Assembly (NCBI GenBank): GCA_041485285.1
Contig: JBGPJF010000002.1
Span: 1 to 64,000 of the forward strand
Direction of reading: 5' to 3'
From: DATEUP01 sp041485285
Lineage (GTDB): Archaea; Thermoplasmatota; DTKX01; DATEUP01
Length of the DNA: 64,000 nucleotides
Part shown: positions 51,533 to 59,432 of the stretch, piece after piece
Layout: each line of letters opens with the position of its first letter
Position numbering within the stretch: position 1 is the first letter of the stretch
Program-made: the position numbers and the translations under genes
Notes under the pieces: model-generated
Databases searched by the model: none
Told to the model about the DNA's origin: nothing
The model's input: the letters and a program-made list of their open reading frames with translations, nothing else

Positions 51533-52645
51533 ATGCCGCCGATGGACATCACGCCGGGCGACAAGGAGAAGGCCCAGACCGTCTCCCGCAAGGCGGAGCA
51601 TGTGGAGATCGTCCTCAACGAGAGGAGCCGCGCGGAGCGCAATTGGTGGGACAGCGTCAGCCTGATCCACTGCTCGCTGCCGGAGTTCGACCTCGATGAG
51701 GTGGACCTCTCCGTCGAGCTCTTCGGCAAGAAGCTGAAGGCGCCGCTCGTGATCTCCTCGATGACCGGCGGCTACCCGGACGCCGAGCAGATCAACCGCA
51801 ACCTTGCGGAGGCGGCGGCGCGCGTGGGCGTCGGCCTCGGGGTGGGATCGCAGCGCGCGGGGCTCCTAAAGCCGGACATGGCCTCGACCTTCTCCGTCGT
51901 CAAGGACTTCGATGTGCCGCTCGTGATGGCGAACCTGGGCGCGCCCCAGCTCATCCCCCAGCACGCATCCACCTCGCTCGGCCTCGACCACGCGCGCGAG
52001 GCGATGAAAATGGTCGACGCGGACGTCCTCATCATCCACCTCAACTACCTGCAGGAGGTCGTCCAACCCGAGGGCGACACGCGGGCGAAGGGCGCGCTCG
52101 CCAAGATCAAGGAGTTCGCGGCGGCCCTGCCGGTCGTGGCCAAGGAAACGGGCGCGGGCATCTCGCACAAGGTGGCGCTCGCCCTGAAAGAGGCGGGCGT
52201 GAAGGGCATCGACGTCGGCGGAGTTGGCGGGACGAGCTTCTCCGCGGTGGAGTTCTACCGCGCGCAGAAGGAGAAGGACGCCGTGCGCGCAAGGCTCGGC
52301 GAAACGTTCTGGAATTGGGGCATCCCGACGCCGATTTCGCTGCTCGAGGCCGATGTCGGGCTCCCGATCATCGCAACCGGCGGCCTGCGGACGGGCCTCG
52401 ATGCGGCCAAGGCGCTTGCCATGGGCGCAAGCGCCGGCGGGATGGCCTCGAAGATGCTGAAGCCGGCGACCGTGTCGGCCGATGCGGTGGTCGAGGCGCT
52501 CGAAATCGCGATTGCCGAAATGAAGGCGGCCTTCTTCCTGACGGGCTGCCGCGACCTCGGTGCGATGTGGAAGAGCGAGCTCGTCCTGTCGGACGAGCTG
52601 CTGTCGTGGGCCGGGCGCCTTGAGCCGCCGGAGTCCGAGGACTGA
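51533..52645 (+). CDS. fni: Isopentenyl-diphosphate delta-isomerase, type 2 (FMN-dependent)
   Basis: Interconverts IPP and DMAPP using reduced FMN. The 370-residue barrel has SMTGGYPDAEQIN for FMN, LGVGSQRAGL, ANLGAPQLI, LQEVVQPEGD, VVAKETGAGISH, GIDVGGVGGTSFS and IATGGLRTGLDAAKAL, all typical of type 2 isomerases. It starts 5 nt after ipk, with an alternative ATG at 51542, and forms an operon with the prenyl synthase that uses its product. Confidence 0.96.
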   Translation: MPPMDITPGDKEKAQTVSRKAEHVEIVLNERSRAERNWWDSVSLIHCSLPEFDLDEVDLSVELFGKKLKAPLVISSMTGGYPDAEQINRNLAEAAARVGVGLGVGSQRAGLLKPDMASTFSVVKDFDVPLVMANLGAPQLIPQHASTSLGLDHAREAMKMVDADVLIIHLNYLQEVVQPEGDTRAKGALAKIKEFAAALPVVAKETGAGISHKVALALKEAGVKGIDVGGVGGTSFSAVEFYRAQKEKDAVRARLGETFWNWGIPTPISLLEADVGLPIIATGGLRTGLDAAKALAMGASAGGMASKMLKPATVSADAVVEALEIAIAEMKAAFFLTGCRDLGAMWKSELVLSDELLSWAGRLEPPESED

Positions 52646-52663
52646 AGCGCGGGGGGAGGCGAA

Positions 52664-53659
52664 ATGGCCGACAGCCTCGACGCAGCGATGGCAAGGTACG
52701 CCCGCGCCGCCAACAAGGCGGTCGACCGCTACCTGCAGGTCGGCGACCACCCGACGCTGCGATCCGCCATGCGCTGGATCCCGATGGCAGGGGGCAAACG
52801 GCTGCGCCCGGTGCTCGCGCAGATGGTCGGGGAGGCCGTGGGCGGCGCGCGCGGCGCCAAGGCGGCGCTGCCCTCCGGCGTTGCGCTCGAAATCATCCAC
52901 AACTTCACGCTCGTCCACGATGACATCATGGACCGCTCTGACTTGCGGCGCAACAAGCTTACGGTCCACCGCAAGTGGGACGAATCAACGGCGATCAATG
53001 CCGGCGACGCGCTTTTCGCGCGCGCCTTCGAGATCATGCAGGACGTCCCGGGCAGCGACGCGCTGAAGGTCGAGCTCTACGGCGAGGTTGCCCGCATGGT
53101 GCGGGGCATCGCCGAGGGCCAGCAGTGGGACATGGACTTCGAGCGAGCCCGGACGGTGACGCACGCGCAGTACCTGCTCATGATTGAGCGCAAGACTGCG
53201 CTGATGTTCTCGACGGGCGCCTATTGCGGCGCGCGGTCGGCGGGGGGGGGCAAGCGGCTTGCCCGCGAACTCGAGGAGTACGGGCGCAACCTGGGCATCG
53301 CATTCCAGATCCAGGACGACCTCCTCGACCTCGGCGCCCTCGAGAAGGACCTCGGCAAACCGATCGGCAAAGACCTCCGTAACGGCAAGCGCACGATCAT
53401 GGTCATCGACGCACTGAGGACATTGAACGGCGCCGAGCTGCGCGAATTCAAGTCCGTGCTCGGGAACCCTCACACCACCAAGCGCCACGTCGAACATGCC
53501 GTGCAGTTGATGGAGGGCTGCGGCGCCCTTGCACGCGCCCGAGGCGTCGCCGACCGCTACGGGGACAACGCGCGGTACAACCTCCGGTGGGTGCGGCGGG
53601 GCCCGGCGCGCGACCGCCTCGAATCCTTGATTTCGTACGTCACCTCGCGGGCGAAGTGA
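52664..53659 (+). CDS. idsA: Short-chain polyprenyl diphosphate synthase (geranylgeranyl type)
   Basis: Condenses IPP with DMAPP-derived allylic primers to C15/C20 chains for ether lipids. The 331-residue helical protein has GGKRLRPVL, the first aspartate-rich motif in LVHDDIMDRSDLRR and the second in FQIQDDLLDLGA, with DLRNGKRTIMV nearby. In the residues before the first motif, EIIHNFTLVHD, bulky aromatic Phe near position -5 limits chain length but cannot fix it between C15 and C20. ATG with GGGGAGG upstream. Confidence 0.93.
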   Translation: MADSLDAAMARYARAANKAVDRYLQVGDHPTLRSAMRWIPMAGGKRLRPVLAQMVGEAVGGARGAKAALPSGVALEIIHNFTLVHDDIMDRSDLRRNKLTVHRKWDESTAINAGDALFARAFEIMQDVPGSDALKVELYGEVARMVRGIAEGQQWDMDFERARTVTHAQYLLMIERKTALMFSTGAYCGARSAGGGKRLARELEEYGRNLGIAFQIQDDLLDLGALEKDLGKPIGKDLRNGKRTIMVIDALRTLNGAELREFKSVLGNPHTTKRHVEHAVQLMEGCGALARARGVADRYGDNARYNLRWVRRGPARDRLESLISYVTSRAK

Positions 53660-53669
53660 GGTGGCCCCC

Positions 53670-55370
53670 GTGAAGGACACCATCCGGAAGTTCGCGCTCC
53701 AAAACGCGCTCGCCCACGGCGGAAAGCCGGACGGCGGCTCGGTGATGTCCCGGGTGCTCGGCGAGCGGCCCGACCTTCGCGCGAAGGCCAAGGACGTCGC
53801 GGCGGCGATGGGGCCGATCCTCGCCGAGGTGGCCAAGCTCTCGGAGGCCGAGCAGCGAAGGGCGCTCGAGACCCTTGCCCCCGACCTCCTCATCGAGAGG
53901 AAAGTGGAACGGCCGACCGGCCTGCCCGACCTCGAAGGTGCAGTGGAAGGGAAGGTCGTCATGCGGTTTGCCCCCGGCCCCTCGGGCCCCCTCCACCTTG
54001 GCCATGCCCGGGCGGCCATCCTCAATGACGAGTACTGCAAGCGCTACAAGGGCAAGCTGATCCTGCGCCTGGAGGACACCGACCCCGCCCGCGTGATGCC
54101 CGAAGCCTACGGGATGATCGAGGAGGACATGAAGTGGATGGGGTGCGACGTCCACGAGGTCGTCGTCCAGTCGACCCGGTTCGAGCGCTATTACGAGGTG
54201 GCCCGGCGCCTCCTCGAGATGGGCAAGGCCTACGTCTGCACCTGCAAGCCCGACGACTGGCGCCGCCTCAAGGAGGAGAAGAAGCCCTGCCGGCACCGGC
54301 ACCTCCCCCCGGCCACCCAGCTGGCCGCCTTCGACGCCATGCTTGCCCGCGAGTACAAGCCGGAGGGGGCCGCCGTCATCGGCCAAACGGACCTCAGCCA
54401 CCCCAACCCGGCCATTCGCGATTTCCCCCTGCTTCGCATCGAGGACACCCCCCACCCGCGCACGGGGACGAAGTTCTGCGTTTACCCCCTCATGAACTTC
54501 AGCGTGGCCGTCGACGACCACGACCTGGGCCTTACCCATGTCCTCCGGGGCAAGGACCACCTCAACAACACGTACCGCCAGGAGTACTTGTTCGACCACC
54601 TGGGGTGGAAGATGCCCCATTACATCCACTACGGCCGCGTTTCGATCGAGGGCGTCGAGCTCTCCACGTCAAAGATGGCTGCGGGCATCGCGGGGGGCGA
54701 ATTCGGCGGCTGGGACGACACCCGCCTGGGCACCATCCGAGCCCTGGCCCGGCGGGGCTACCGCCCGGAGTCGATCCGCGATTATTGGGTCGCGTCGTCG
54801 GTCAAGGAAGTCGACATCGTCTTTGCCTGGAAGACCCTCAATGCGATCGACAAAAGGCGAGCCGACCCGGAAGCATGCCGGCTGTTCTTCGTCGCCAACC
54901 CCACGGCGGTTGACGTGGAGGCTCCGACGGACTTGACCGCCCATCCGCCCCGGCTGCCCGACAGGCCCGACGCCGGGCGGCGCGAACTTCGCGTCGCGCG
55001 CGACAAGTCGGGTGAGGGTCGGCTCCTTATTCCCGCCTTCGACGCCGCCAAGCTAGGCCAGGGGGACGTTTTCCGGTTGAAGGATTTGGCGAATTTCACG
55101 TGGCAGGGTCAGGGAAAAGCCCGGTTCATCGACAACGAACTTGCAACGGCCAAGGGTTCACCGATCCTCCATTGGCTCCCCGACGACCCCGCGCAGACCC
55201 GCGACGGCCGGCTCCTTTTGCCCGATGGCACGGCCGAAGTTGGGAAGATCGAGGCCGCGTCGGCGGCCGAAAACGGCCGCGTCGTGCAGTTGGAACGTGT
55301 CGGGCTCGCCCGCGTTGAGGCCCCGCCATCGCATCCCGCCGAAGTCCGCGCATTTTTTCTCTACAGGTAG
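53670..55370 (+). CDS. gltX: Glutamyl-tRNA synthetase (archaeal type, non- or Glx-discriminating)
   Basis: Charges tRNA-Glu, and in archaea commonly only tRNA-Glu because Gln-tRNA is made by an amidotransferase. The 566-residue class I enzyme has the HIGH motif in PSGPLHLGHARAA, the KMSKS-type loop in ELSTSKMAAGI, and the archaeal/eukaryotic-type C-terminal beta-barrel (RLLIPAFDAAKLGQGD to the end). The N-terminal MKDTIRKFALQNALAHGG is typical of archaeal GltX. GTG at 53670 is taken because GAGGTGG precedes it by 6 nt; GTG at 53661 is the alternative. Ends the isoprenoid operon. Confidence 0.95.
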   Translation: MKDTIRKFALQNALAHGGKPDGGSVMSRVLGERPDLRAKAKDVAAAMGPILAEVAKLSEAEQRRALETLAPDLLIERKVERPTGLPDLEGAVEGKVVMRFAPGPSGPLHLGHARAAILNDEYCKRYKGKLILRLEDTDPARVMPEAYGMIEEDMKWMGCDVHEVVVQSTRFERYYEVARRLLEMGKAYVCTCKPDDWRRLKEEKKPCRHRHLPPATQLAAFDAMLAREYKPEGAAVIGQTDLSHPNPAIRDFPLLRIEDTPHPRTGTKFCVYPLMNFSVAVDDHDLGLTHVLRGKDHLNNTYRQEYLFDHLGWKMPHYIHYGRVSIEGVELSTSKMAAGIAGGEFGGWDDTRLGTIRALARRGYRPESIRDYWVASSVKEVDIVFAWKTLNAIDKRRADPEACRLFFVANPTAVDVEAPTDLTAHPPRLPDRPDAGRRELRVARDKSGEGRLLIPAFDAAKLGQGDVFRLKDLANFTWQGQGKARFIDNELATAKGSPILHWLPDDPAQTRDGRLLLPDGTAEVGKIEAASAAENGRVVQLERVGLARVEAPPSHPAEVRAFFLYR

Positions 55371-55437
55371 CGCCAATGTCGTCGCCGAAACGGCGTTAGA
55401 AATCTTGATATCGGTTTCGCGTCTACTGCTCTGCGGG

Positions 55438-55887
55438 ATGCACCGAAATCTTTCGCTCAACACTCGCGAGAAGGTCGTGCTTTACCTTCTGCGCCCGACC
55501 CGCGAGTCGGCCTACGACGGCGAAGAGAGCGGCCCGTGGAACACGCAAGAGGGCATCGCGGAGGGCGCGGCGATTCCGATCAAGCATGTCTCCGACGCGC
55601 TGCGTGCACTCGAGATCGAGGGGCTCGTGCGGCGGGCGAAGAATGTCCACGTCGCGGGCGGACGCCGCGTGCGGCGCACGTACTTGCTCTCGGAGAGCGG
55701 CGTGTCCCGCGCAGGCGAGCTCGTCCTGCGCTACCGCGAGCGCGAGGTGCGCGTGGTGACGCACGAAGGCGAGGTCGAGACGAAGCGGGTCGGAAACCTC
55801 CTCCAGGGCGAGATGGATTTCACGCGGTACAGGGACTTCATCGGGGCCCTCGACCGCTGGGACCGATTTGACCTGCGCGAGCCGTAG
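55438..55887 (+). CDS. Winged-helix transcriptional regulator
   Basis: A 149-residue protein. The N-terminal half is a wHTH domain: TQEGIAEGAAIPIKHVSDAL followed by EIEGLVRRAKNVHVAGGRRV, with the wing 'GGRRVRRTYLLSESG'. The remainder is basic and may form a dimer. ATG 7 nt downstream of the predicted start from a TTGATATCG element near 55404-55412. Target genes are unknown. It is the first of a run of regulators and HEPN-like genes. Confidence 0.7.
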   Translation: MHRNLSLNTREKVVLYLLRPTRESAYDGEESGPWNTQEGIAEGAAIPIKHVSDALRALEIEGLVRRAKNVHVAGGRRVRRTYLLSESGVSRAGELVLRYREREVRVVTHEGEVETKRVGNLLQGEMDFTRYRDFIGALDRWDRFDLREP

Positions 55888-55919
55888 CCAGCGCTCATTG
55901 CCTGGCACTGGGCAGACCC

Positions 55920-55926
55920 TTTATAC
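55920..55926 (+). promoter_or_regulatory. TATA box of the CARF-like regulator
   Basis: TTTATAC with CC on either side is centred about 26 nt before position 55949, giving a leader of about 14 nt that carries GAGG before the GTG at 55963. Confidence 0.55.
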
Positions 55927-55962
55927 CGGCCTTAGCCTGCCGGATGCGAGGAGCCCGCCCGC

Positions 55963-56640
55963 GTGTCAAGCCGTCTGCTCCAAGTCGCCGGAGTTGGCAA
56001 CGATCCGGCGCCCGTGCTTGCCGGCGCCAAGGCGTTCCCGCTCACCAAACTCGTGCTCCTCTACGAGGAGAAGGACGCGAAGGCAGCCTTGGACCTCGTC
56101 ACCAAGCTCGCCCCGTTCAAGTGCGACGTCGACCACCGTGTGCTCAAGGGCCCGCCGCTCACCGCGGTCCTGTCGGCGATGGCCGCCATCACCCGCGACG
56201 AGTCGCTGCATTTCGACGACGTGCTGGTCAACGTCACCGTGAGCGACAAGATGCTCTCGTGCTCGCTGATGTCCGCGGCATTCATGCACGGCATCCGCGC
56301 GATCGCGGTCCAAAACGGCGAGACGATCCAACTGCCCGTGCTGAAGTTCGCCTACCGCGAGATGATCAGCGAATCGAAGATGAACATCCTGCGCGCGCTG
56401 GAGCGCGCGGGTGGCGGCGTCGACTCCCTCAACGACCTCTCGGAGATGTCCGGCGTCGAAAAGTCGCTGCTCTCCTACCACATCCGCGGCGGGCGCGATG
56501 CCAAGGGGCTCGAGGAACTGAACCTCGTGTCGATCGCGCGGGCAAAGCAAGGCCGGCTCGTGGTTGCCTTGACGGAGATGGGGAAGCTCATTTTGATTGG
56601 GGGCGGCGAGATGAAGCCCGCACCGGCCGCGCATGTTTGA
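55963..56640 (+). CDS. CARF-like/wHTH transcriptional regulator
   Basis: A 225-residue protein. The N-terminal 125 residues form a Rossmann-like domain: TKLVLLYEEKDAKAALDLV then DDVLVNVTVSDKMLSCSLMS and AAFMHGIRAIAV. This matches the CARF-type fold of HFX_2341/DUF6293 regulators, where the segment equals the 'vNvTGGTKims' loop that binds a cyclic nucleotide. A wHTH follows (NDLSEMSGVEKSLLSYHIRG, then the wing GGRDAKGLEELNLV). CARF proteins usually belong to CRISPR or signalling systems, but no cas genes are here. Ligand-controlled regulation is inferred. Confidence 0.65.
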   Translation: MSSRLLQVAGVGNDPAPVLAGAKAFPLTKLVLLYEEKDAKAALDLVTKLAPFKCDVDHRVLKGPPLTAVLSAMAAITRDESLHFDDVLVNVTVSDKMLSCSLMSAAFMHGIRAIAVQNGETIQLPVLKFAYREMISESKMNILRALERAGGGVDSLNDLSEMSGVEKSLLSYHIRGGRDAKGLEELNLVSIARAKQGRLVVALTEMGKLILIGGGEMKPAPAAHV

Positions 56641-56747
56641 AGCAGGTGTCAGTGACCGGCCCGCTGGGGAAGCGACGGTCGGGGCCGTGACTTGCGGGCG
56701 ATTACCCTCACCCAACCTTCATAACCTGAAAATGGCAGCCCTCAACC

Positions 56748-57140
56748 GTGGCAGCAAGTTCGGCACCCCAGGAATTGCAACGGATGGCAGTCTCGTTCAT
56801 GGAGCTGGCCCGCGAGGAAGCGTCCATTGGCTTCGAAAAGGACGACATGCGGCGCGTTCGCGATTCGGCGGAGAAAGCCTGGCTCGCCGCCCTCCAGGCC
56901 GTCGACGCCGCAATGGAGCGCCACGGCGAATTCCCGGAGCCCGGCCCACGGAGCCACGTTACGAGGCACCAATTCTTGGAACGGATGGGAAGGCGGGACC
57001 TTTCAACGATGCTTCACGCGTTCGCCGACCGGCTCCACGGGAAATACTTCTATTTCGGGGCGGTGCCGGACCAACGCGGGATGTCCGTCGATCTCGACGA
57101 AGTCGCCGATTTCGTCAAGCGCGTGCACGAAGAAGTGTAG
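56748..57140 (+). CDS. PaREP1/HEPN-like protein
   Basis: A 130-residue helical protein. MELAREEASIGFEKDDMRRV followed by RDSAEKAWLAALQAVDAAM matches the PaREP1 family, distant HEPN-type helical bundles in archaea that often accompany nucleotidyltransferases. Gly-Tyr-Phe in HGKYFYFGAVPD is conserved-like near the C terminus. The GTG at 56748 is at the distance for a leaderless transcript from TTCATAACC near 56718-56726; ATG at 56784 is an alternative. Confidence 0.65.
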   Translation: MAASSAPQELQRMAVSFMELAREEASIGFEKDDMRRVRDSAEKAWLAALQAVDAAMERHGEFPEPGPRSHVTRHQFLERMGRRDLSTMLHAFADRLHGKYFYFGAVPDQRGMSVDLDEVADFVKRVHEEV

Positions 57141-57153
57141 GCCGCGGTCGCGG

Positions 57154-57546
57154 TTAGCCAAGCGCCGTTTTAATTTCCGCGACCTTCGGATGGTCGGCCC
57201 CTAGAGATTCGCCCTTGACCAACGCCTCCCGCGCCTTTTCTTTGTCTCCCATGTGCAGGTGCGCCGCGGCCAGCCCCACCCACGAATTCCCGTGCTGGGG
57301 TTCGAATTTCGTGGCGATCGAAAAGCAGCGCAGCGCCTTTTCCCACTCCTCCTGGAGCGAGAAGGCCCGGCCCTTGCCGTACCAGGCCGGGCCCGACGCG
57401 GGCTTCACCACAGTTGCTTGACCGTACAATTTCTCGGCCACCGCCAGTTGGCCGGCCTCGAGGGCCTCGCCCGCCTTGGCCATGATCTCGTCGAAGGGCT
57501 CCGTCGGCGGTCGGCCCGCGTGGCGGGCGGCAGGCATGTGGCCCAT
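57154..57546 (-). CDS. TPR-repeat protein, 130 aa
   Basis: The middle of this protein has about three tetratricopeptide repeats: AVAEKLYGQATVVKPASGPA, WYGKGRAFSLQEEWEKALR, and NSWVGLAAAHLHMGDKEKAR. TPRs bind peptides and act as scaffolds. It is convergent with the PaREP1/HEPN gene (13 nt between stops). Starts at 57546 or 57537 are equally possible. Partner unknown. Confidence 0.75.
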   Translation of the reverse strand: MGHMPAARHAGRPPTEPFDEIMAKAGEALEAGQLAVAEKLYGQATVVKPASGPAWYGKGRAFSLQEEWEKALRCFSIATKFEPQHGNSWVGLAAAHLHMGDKEKAREALVKGESLGADHPKVAEIKTALG

Positions 57547-57605
57547 AGGCGTCCAAACGCCAATTGCGGGCTACTACATGAAAGGGGGCGGCGCGCCAAA
57601 AGGCT

Positions 57606-58028
57606 TCAGGCCCCCTTCTCAGCCGACGCCCGCGCAACGTTTGCCTCGACCCATTCGAGGACTCGCCTTGCCATTTTGACCGCCTTCTCAACCTCGGCCG
57701 TGGTGAGCCTTCGGTCGTCGTATTGGCCCGCGGATTTGAGAGTGAGGACGAATTCCACCTGCCGTGCGTGATCGGCCGCCCCGGGCAACCCCAGCTGTTC
57801 GATGAGCCGAGCTACCTTGCCGTGATCCCGTGCCTTCGAGCGGCGGCCCGCCTTGCTCACGAGCAGGGCATCGCAGGCCGCGATCACGCAGTGGGCGGCG
57901 TTGGAGGCGGCCACATCAAGGTGGCCGTGGGACAGGGCGTCCCTCATCTCTAACGCGAACTCACGGGCGCGCTCTAAGAACCGCGTGGCACGACCCCGGG
58001 CCACGGGAGAGGTCGGCGAGCTACCCAT
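57606..58028 (-). CDS. HEPN-domain protein (toxin-like) of an MNT/HEPN pair
   Basis: A 140-residue helical protein following the MNT gene. AREFALEMRDALSHGHLDVAASNAAHCVIAACDALL is the HEPN opening in pieces, and RSKARDH is an R-x5-H stretch like the ribonuclease motif of HEPN toxins; the following GKVARLIEQLG fits helix 4. HEPN proteins paired with MNT often are RNases inhibited by AMPylation. The ATG at 58028 overlaps the MNT gene by 8 bp. Antitoxin/toxin roles inferred from the family. Confidence 0.75.
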   Translation of the reverse strand: MGSSPTSPVARGRATRFLERAREFALEMRDALSHGHLDVAASNAAHCVIAACDALLVSKAGRRSKARDHGKVARLIEQLGLPGAADHARQVEFVLTLKSAGQYDDRRLTTAEVEKAVKMARRVLEWVEANVARASAEKGA

Positions 58029-58623
58029 CCCCTCGCTCCCCCCAGACCCAAATCCCCTCCCGCAGCGCTTCGCCCACAAATCCATACCCGCGTTTTGCGC
58101 GGAACTCGCGCTCCGTGATGACGATCGGAGCGAGCCGGTTCCCGAATTTCCAAAAGAAATCCGACCCTCGGTCGATGAGGGCCTCCGTCACCTTGGTCCG
58201 GTCGCGGGCCGCCTTGATTACCACGAGCAGGTCCACATCAGAGCCCGGTTGTTCATCGCGACGCGCCGTCGATCCGAACAGGATGGCCGCGATCGGGCGC
58301 GTCGGGGCGACCACCTTCCGCAGGTCATCCAGCAGCAGCCGACGAACGGAGCCGTCGAGGTCCGTGAGGTCCTTCAACAGCCGCAAGAGGATGTGCCGCT
58401 GGTTGACCTTCCAAAGCACCGCGGGGGGCACAGACCACGGTTGGACCACGCCTTCAGCCTCGAGCGCGCGGAGCGTTTCGATCGCCCACCGCGGGCTCAC
58501 GCCCGACTCCCGGGCCAGCTGTCGCCCTGTCCACGATTGGGAGGGCCGCATGAGGATGGTTCGGACCACGGCCATCCGCTTGGGCGAAGAGATGATTCCC
58601 TCCGCGAGCCCGTGGAAGCGCAT
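58021..58623 (-). CDS. wHTH-fused minimal nucleotidyltransferase (MNT, antitoxin-like)
   Basis: A 200-residue fusion. Residues about 12-90 are a winged helix (RPSQSWTGRQLARESGVSPR and the recognition helix WAIETLRALEAEGVV). Residues about 105-200 are an MNT-type polymerase-beta fold with ILFGSTARRDEQPGSDVDLLVV, the GSxxR...SDxD active site that transfers AMP. The ATG at 58623 is leaderless relative to the TATA at 58647-58654. It overlaps the HEPN gene. A DNA-binding antitoxin that could autoregulate the pair is inferred. Confidence 0.82.
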   Translation of the reverse strand: MRFHGLAEGIISSPKRMAVVRTILMRPSQSWTGRQLARESGVSPRWAIETLRALEAEGVVQPWSVPPAVLWKVNQRHILLRLLKDLTDLDGSVRRLLLDDLRKVVAPTRPIAAILFGSTARRDEQPGSDVDLLVVIKAARDRTKVTEALIDRGSDFFWKFGNRLAPIVITEREFRAKRGYGFVGEALREGIWVWGERGDG

Positions 58624-58646
58624 AAATGTCCACTCCAGTGAACAAT

Positions 58647-58654
58647 CGTATACT
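58647..58654 (-). promoter_or_regulatory. TATA box of the MNT/HEPN pair (leaderless start)
   Basis: On the minus strand AGTATACG is centred about 26-28 nt before the ATG at 58623. The whole segment from 58624 to 58675 is much richer in A and T than the genome background. Confidence 0.6.
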
Positions 58655-58705
58655 TTCAGCCTTATGAATGCTTTGGGGGGCACGACGAAGCGCCCGACGC
58701 CGACG

Positions 58706-59392
58706 TTAATTCCCGCTCTTCCGCTTTGCGGCGTGCGCGACCGTCTTCTCGATGTACGGGACCGGGTCCGGCATCTTGCAGTCCGTCTCGCCGGGGTCAA
58801 ACTCGACCTTGCCGATGCGCCTAGCCGCGGCAATCGCGTCCGCGCGCAGCTCGGGACAGTAAGCCCCGATCCCGATGAGCGAGTACATCATGCCATACCT
58901 CGACCAGTTTTCCGCGCCGTGGATTTCCTTTTCGATTCGCTTCAGCATTTCGCGCTGCAGCGAGACGGGCGGCGGGCGGCCCTCGCGCGCGAGCACCGCG
59001 ACAACGACCCCCGCGAGCCTGCGCCTGCGCGGGTCGTCCGAGCTCACCCACGCCTTGGCGATCGAAAGCCCGTGCGGGGAACGCCCGATGAGGTTCCCCA
59101 CGTAATCTCCAAGCGTGCGGAAATTGGTCTCGTCGGCCCACCGCTCGCACTCTTTCTCCGAGAGCTTCGTGGGGTCGGCGACCATCGTCGCGAGGATCCG
59201 GGCATCCGCGTTGCCCGACTGCCAAAGCGCCTCGGCAAGCGCGTGGTCGGTCTTGATCTTCCTCTTGAGCGCGCCCAGGTCGGCGAAGCTCACGCCGTAG
59301 AGCGGCTCGGCGTAGCCGTGGCGCAGGTAGATCTTGCGCGCCTGGGCCTTTCCCATTTTCTGGAGTTGCGCCAAGACTTGTTTGGAGTCCAC
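58706..59392 (-). CDS. DNA alkylation repair protein (AlkD-like)
   Basis: A 228-residue helical repeat (HEAT-like) protein. The N-terminal YLRHGYAEPLYGVSFADLGAL and later LWQSGNADARILATMVADP and AWVSSDDPRRRRLAGVVVAVL match the AlkD/DNA alkylation repair family, glycosylases that remove bulky N3/N7-alkyl bases. The characteristic Trp of the AlkD pocket appears in WADETNFRTLGDYV. GTG start. It lies just upstream, on the same strand, of the MNT/HEPN pair. Confidence 0.8.
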   Translation of the reverse strand: MDSKQVLAQLQKMGKAQARKIYLRHGYAEPLYGVSFADLGALKRKIKTDHALAEALWQSGNADARILATMVADPTKLSEKECERWADETNFRTLGDYVGNLIGRSPHGLSIAKAWVSSDDPRRRRLAGVVVAVLAREGRPPPVSLQREMLKRIEKEIHGAENWSRYGMMYSLIGIGAYCPELRADAIAAARRIGKVEFDPGETDCKMPDPVPYIEKTVAHAAKRKSGN

Positions 59393-59432
59393 CTCGCGCC
59401 CCCAGGAGCCTCGTTTAGCGCGCTCCTCCTTT

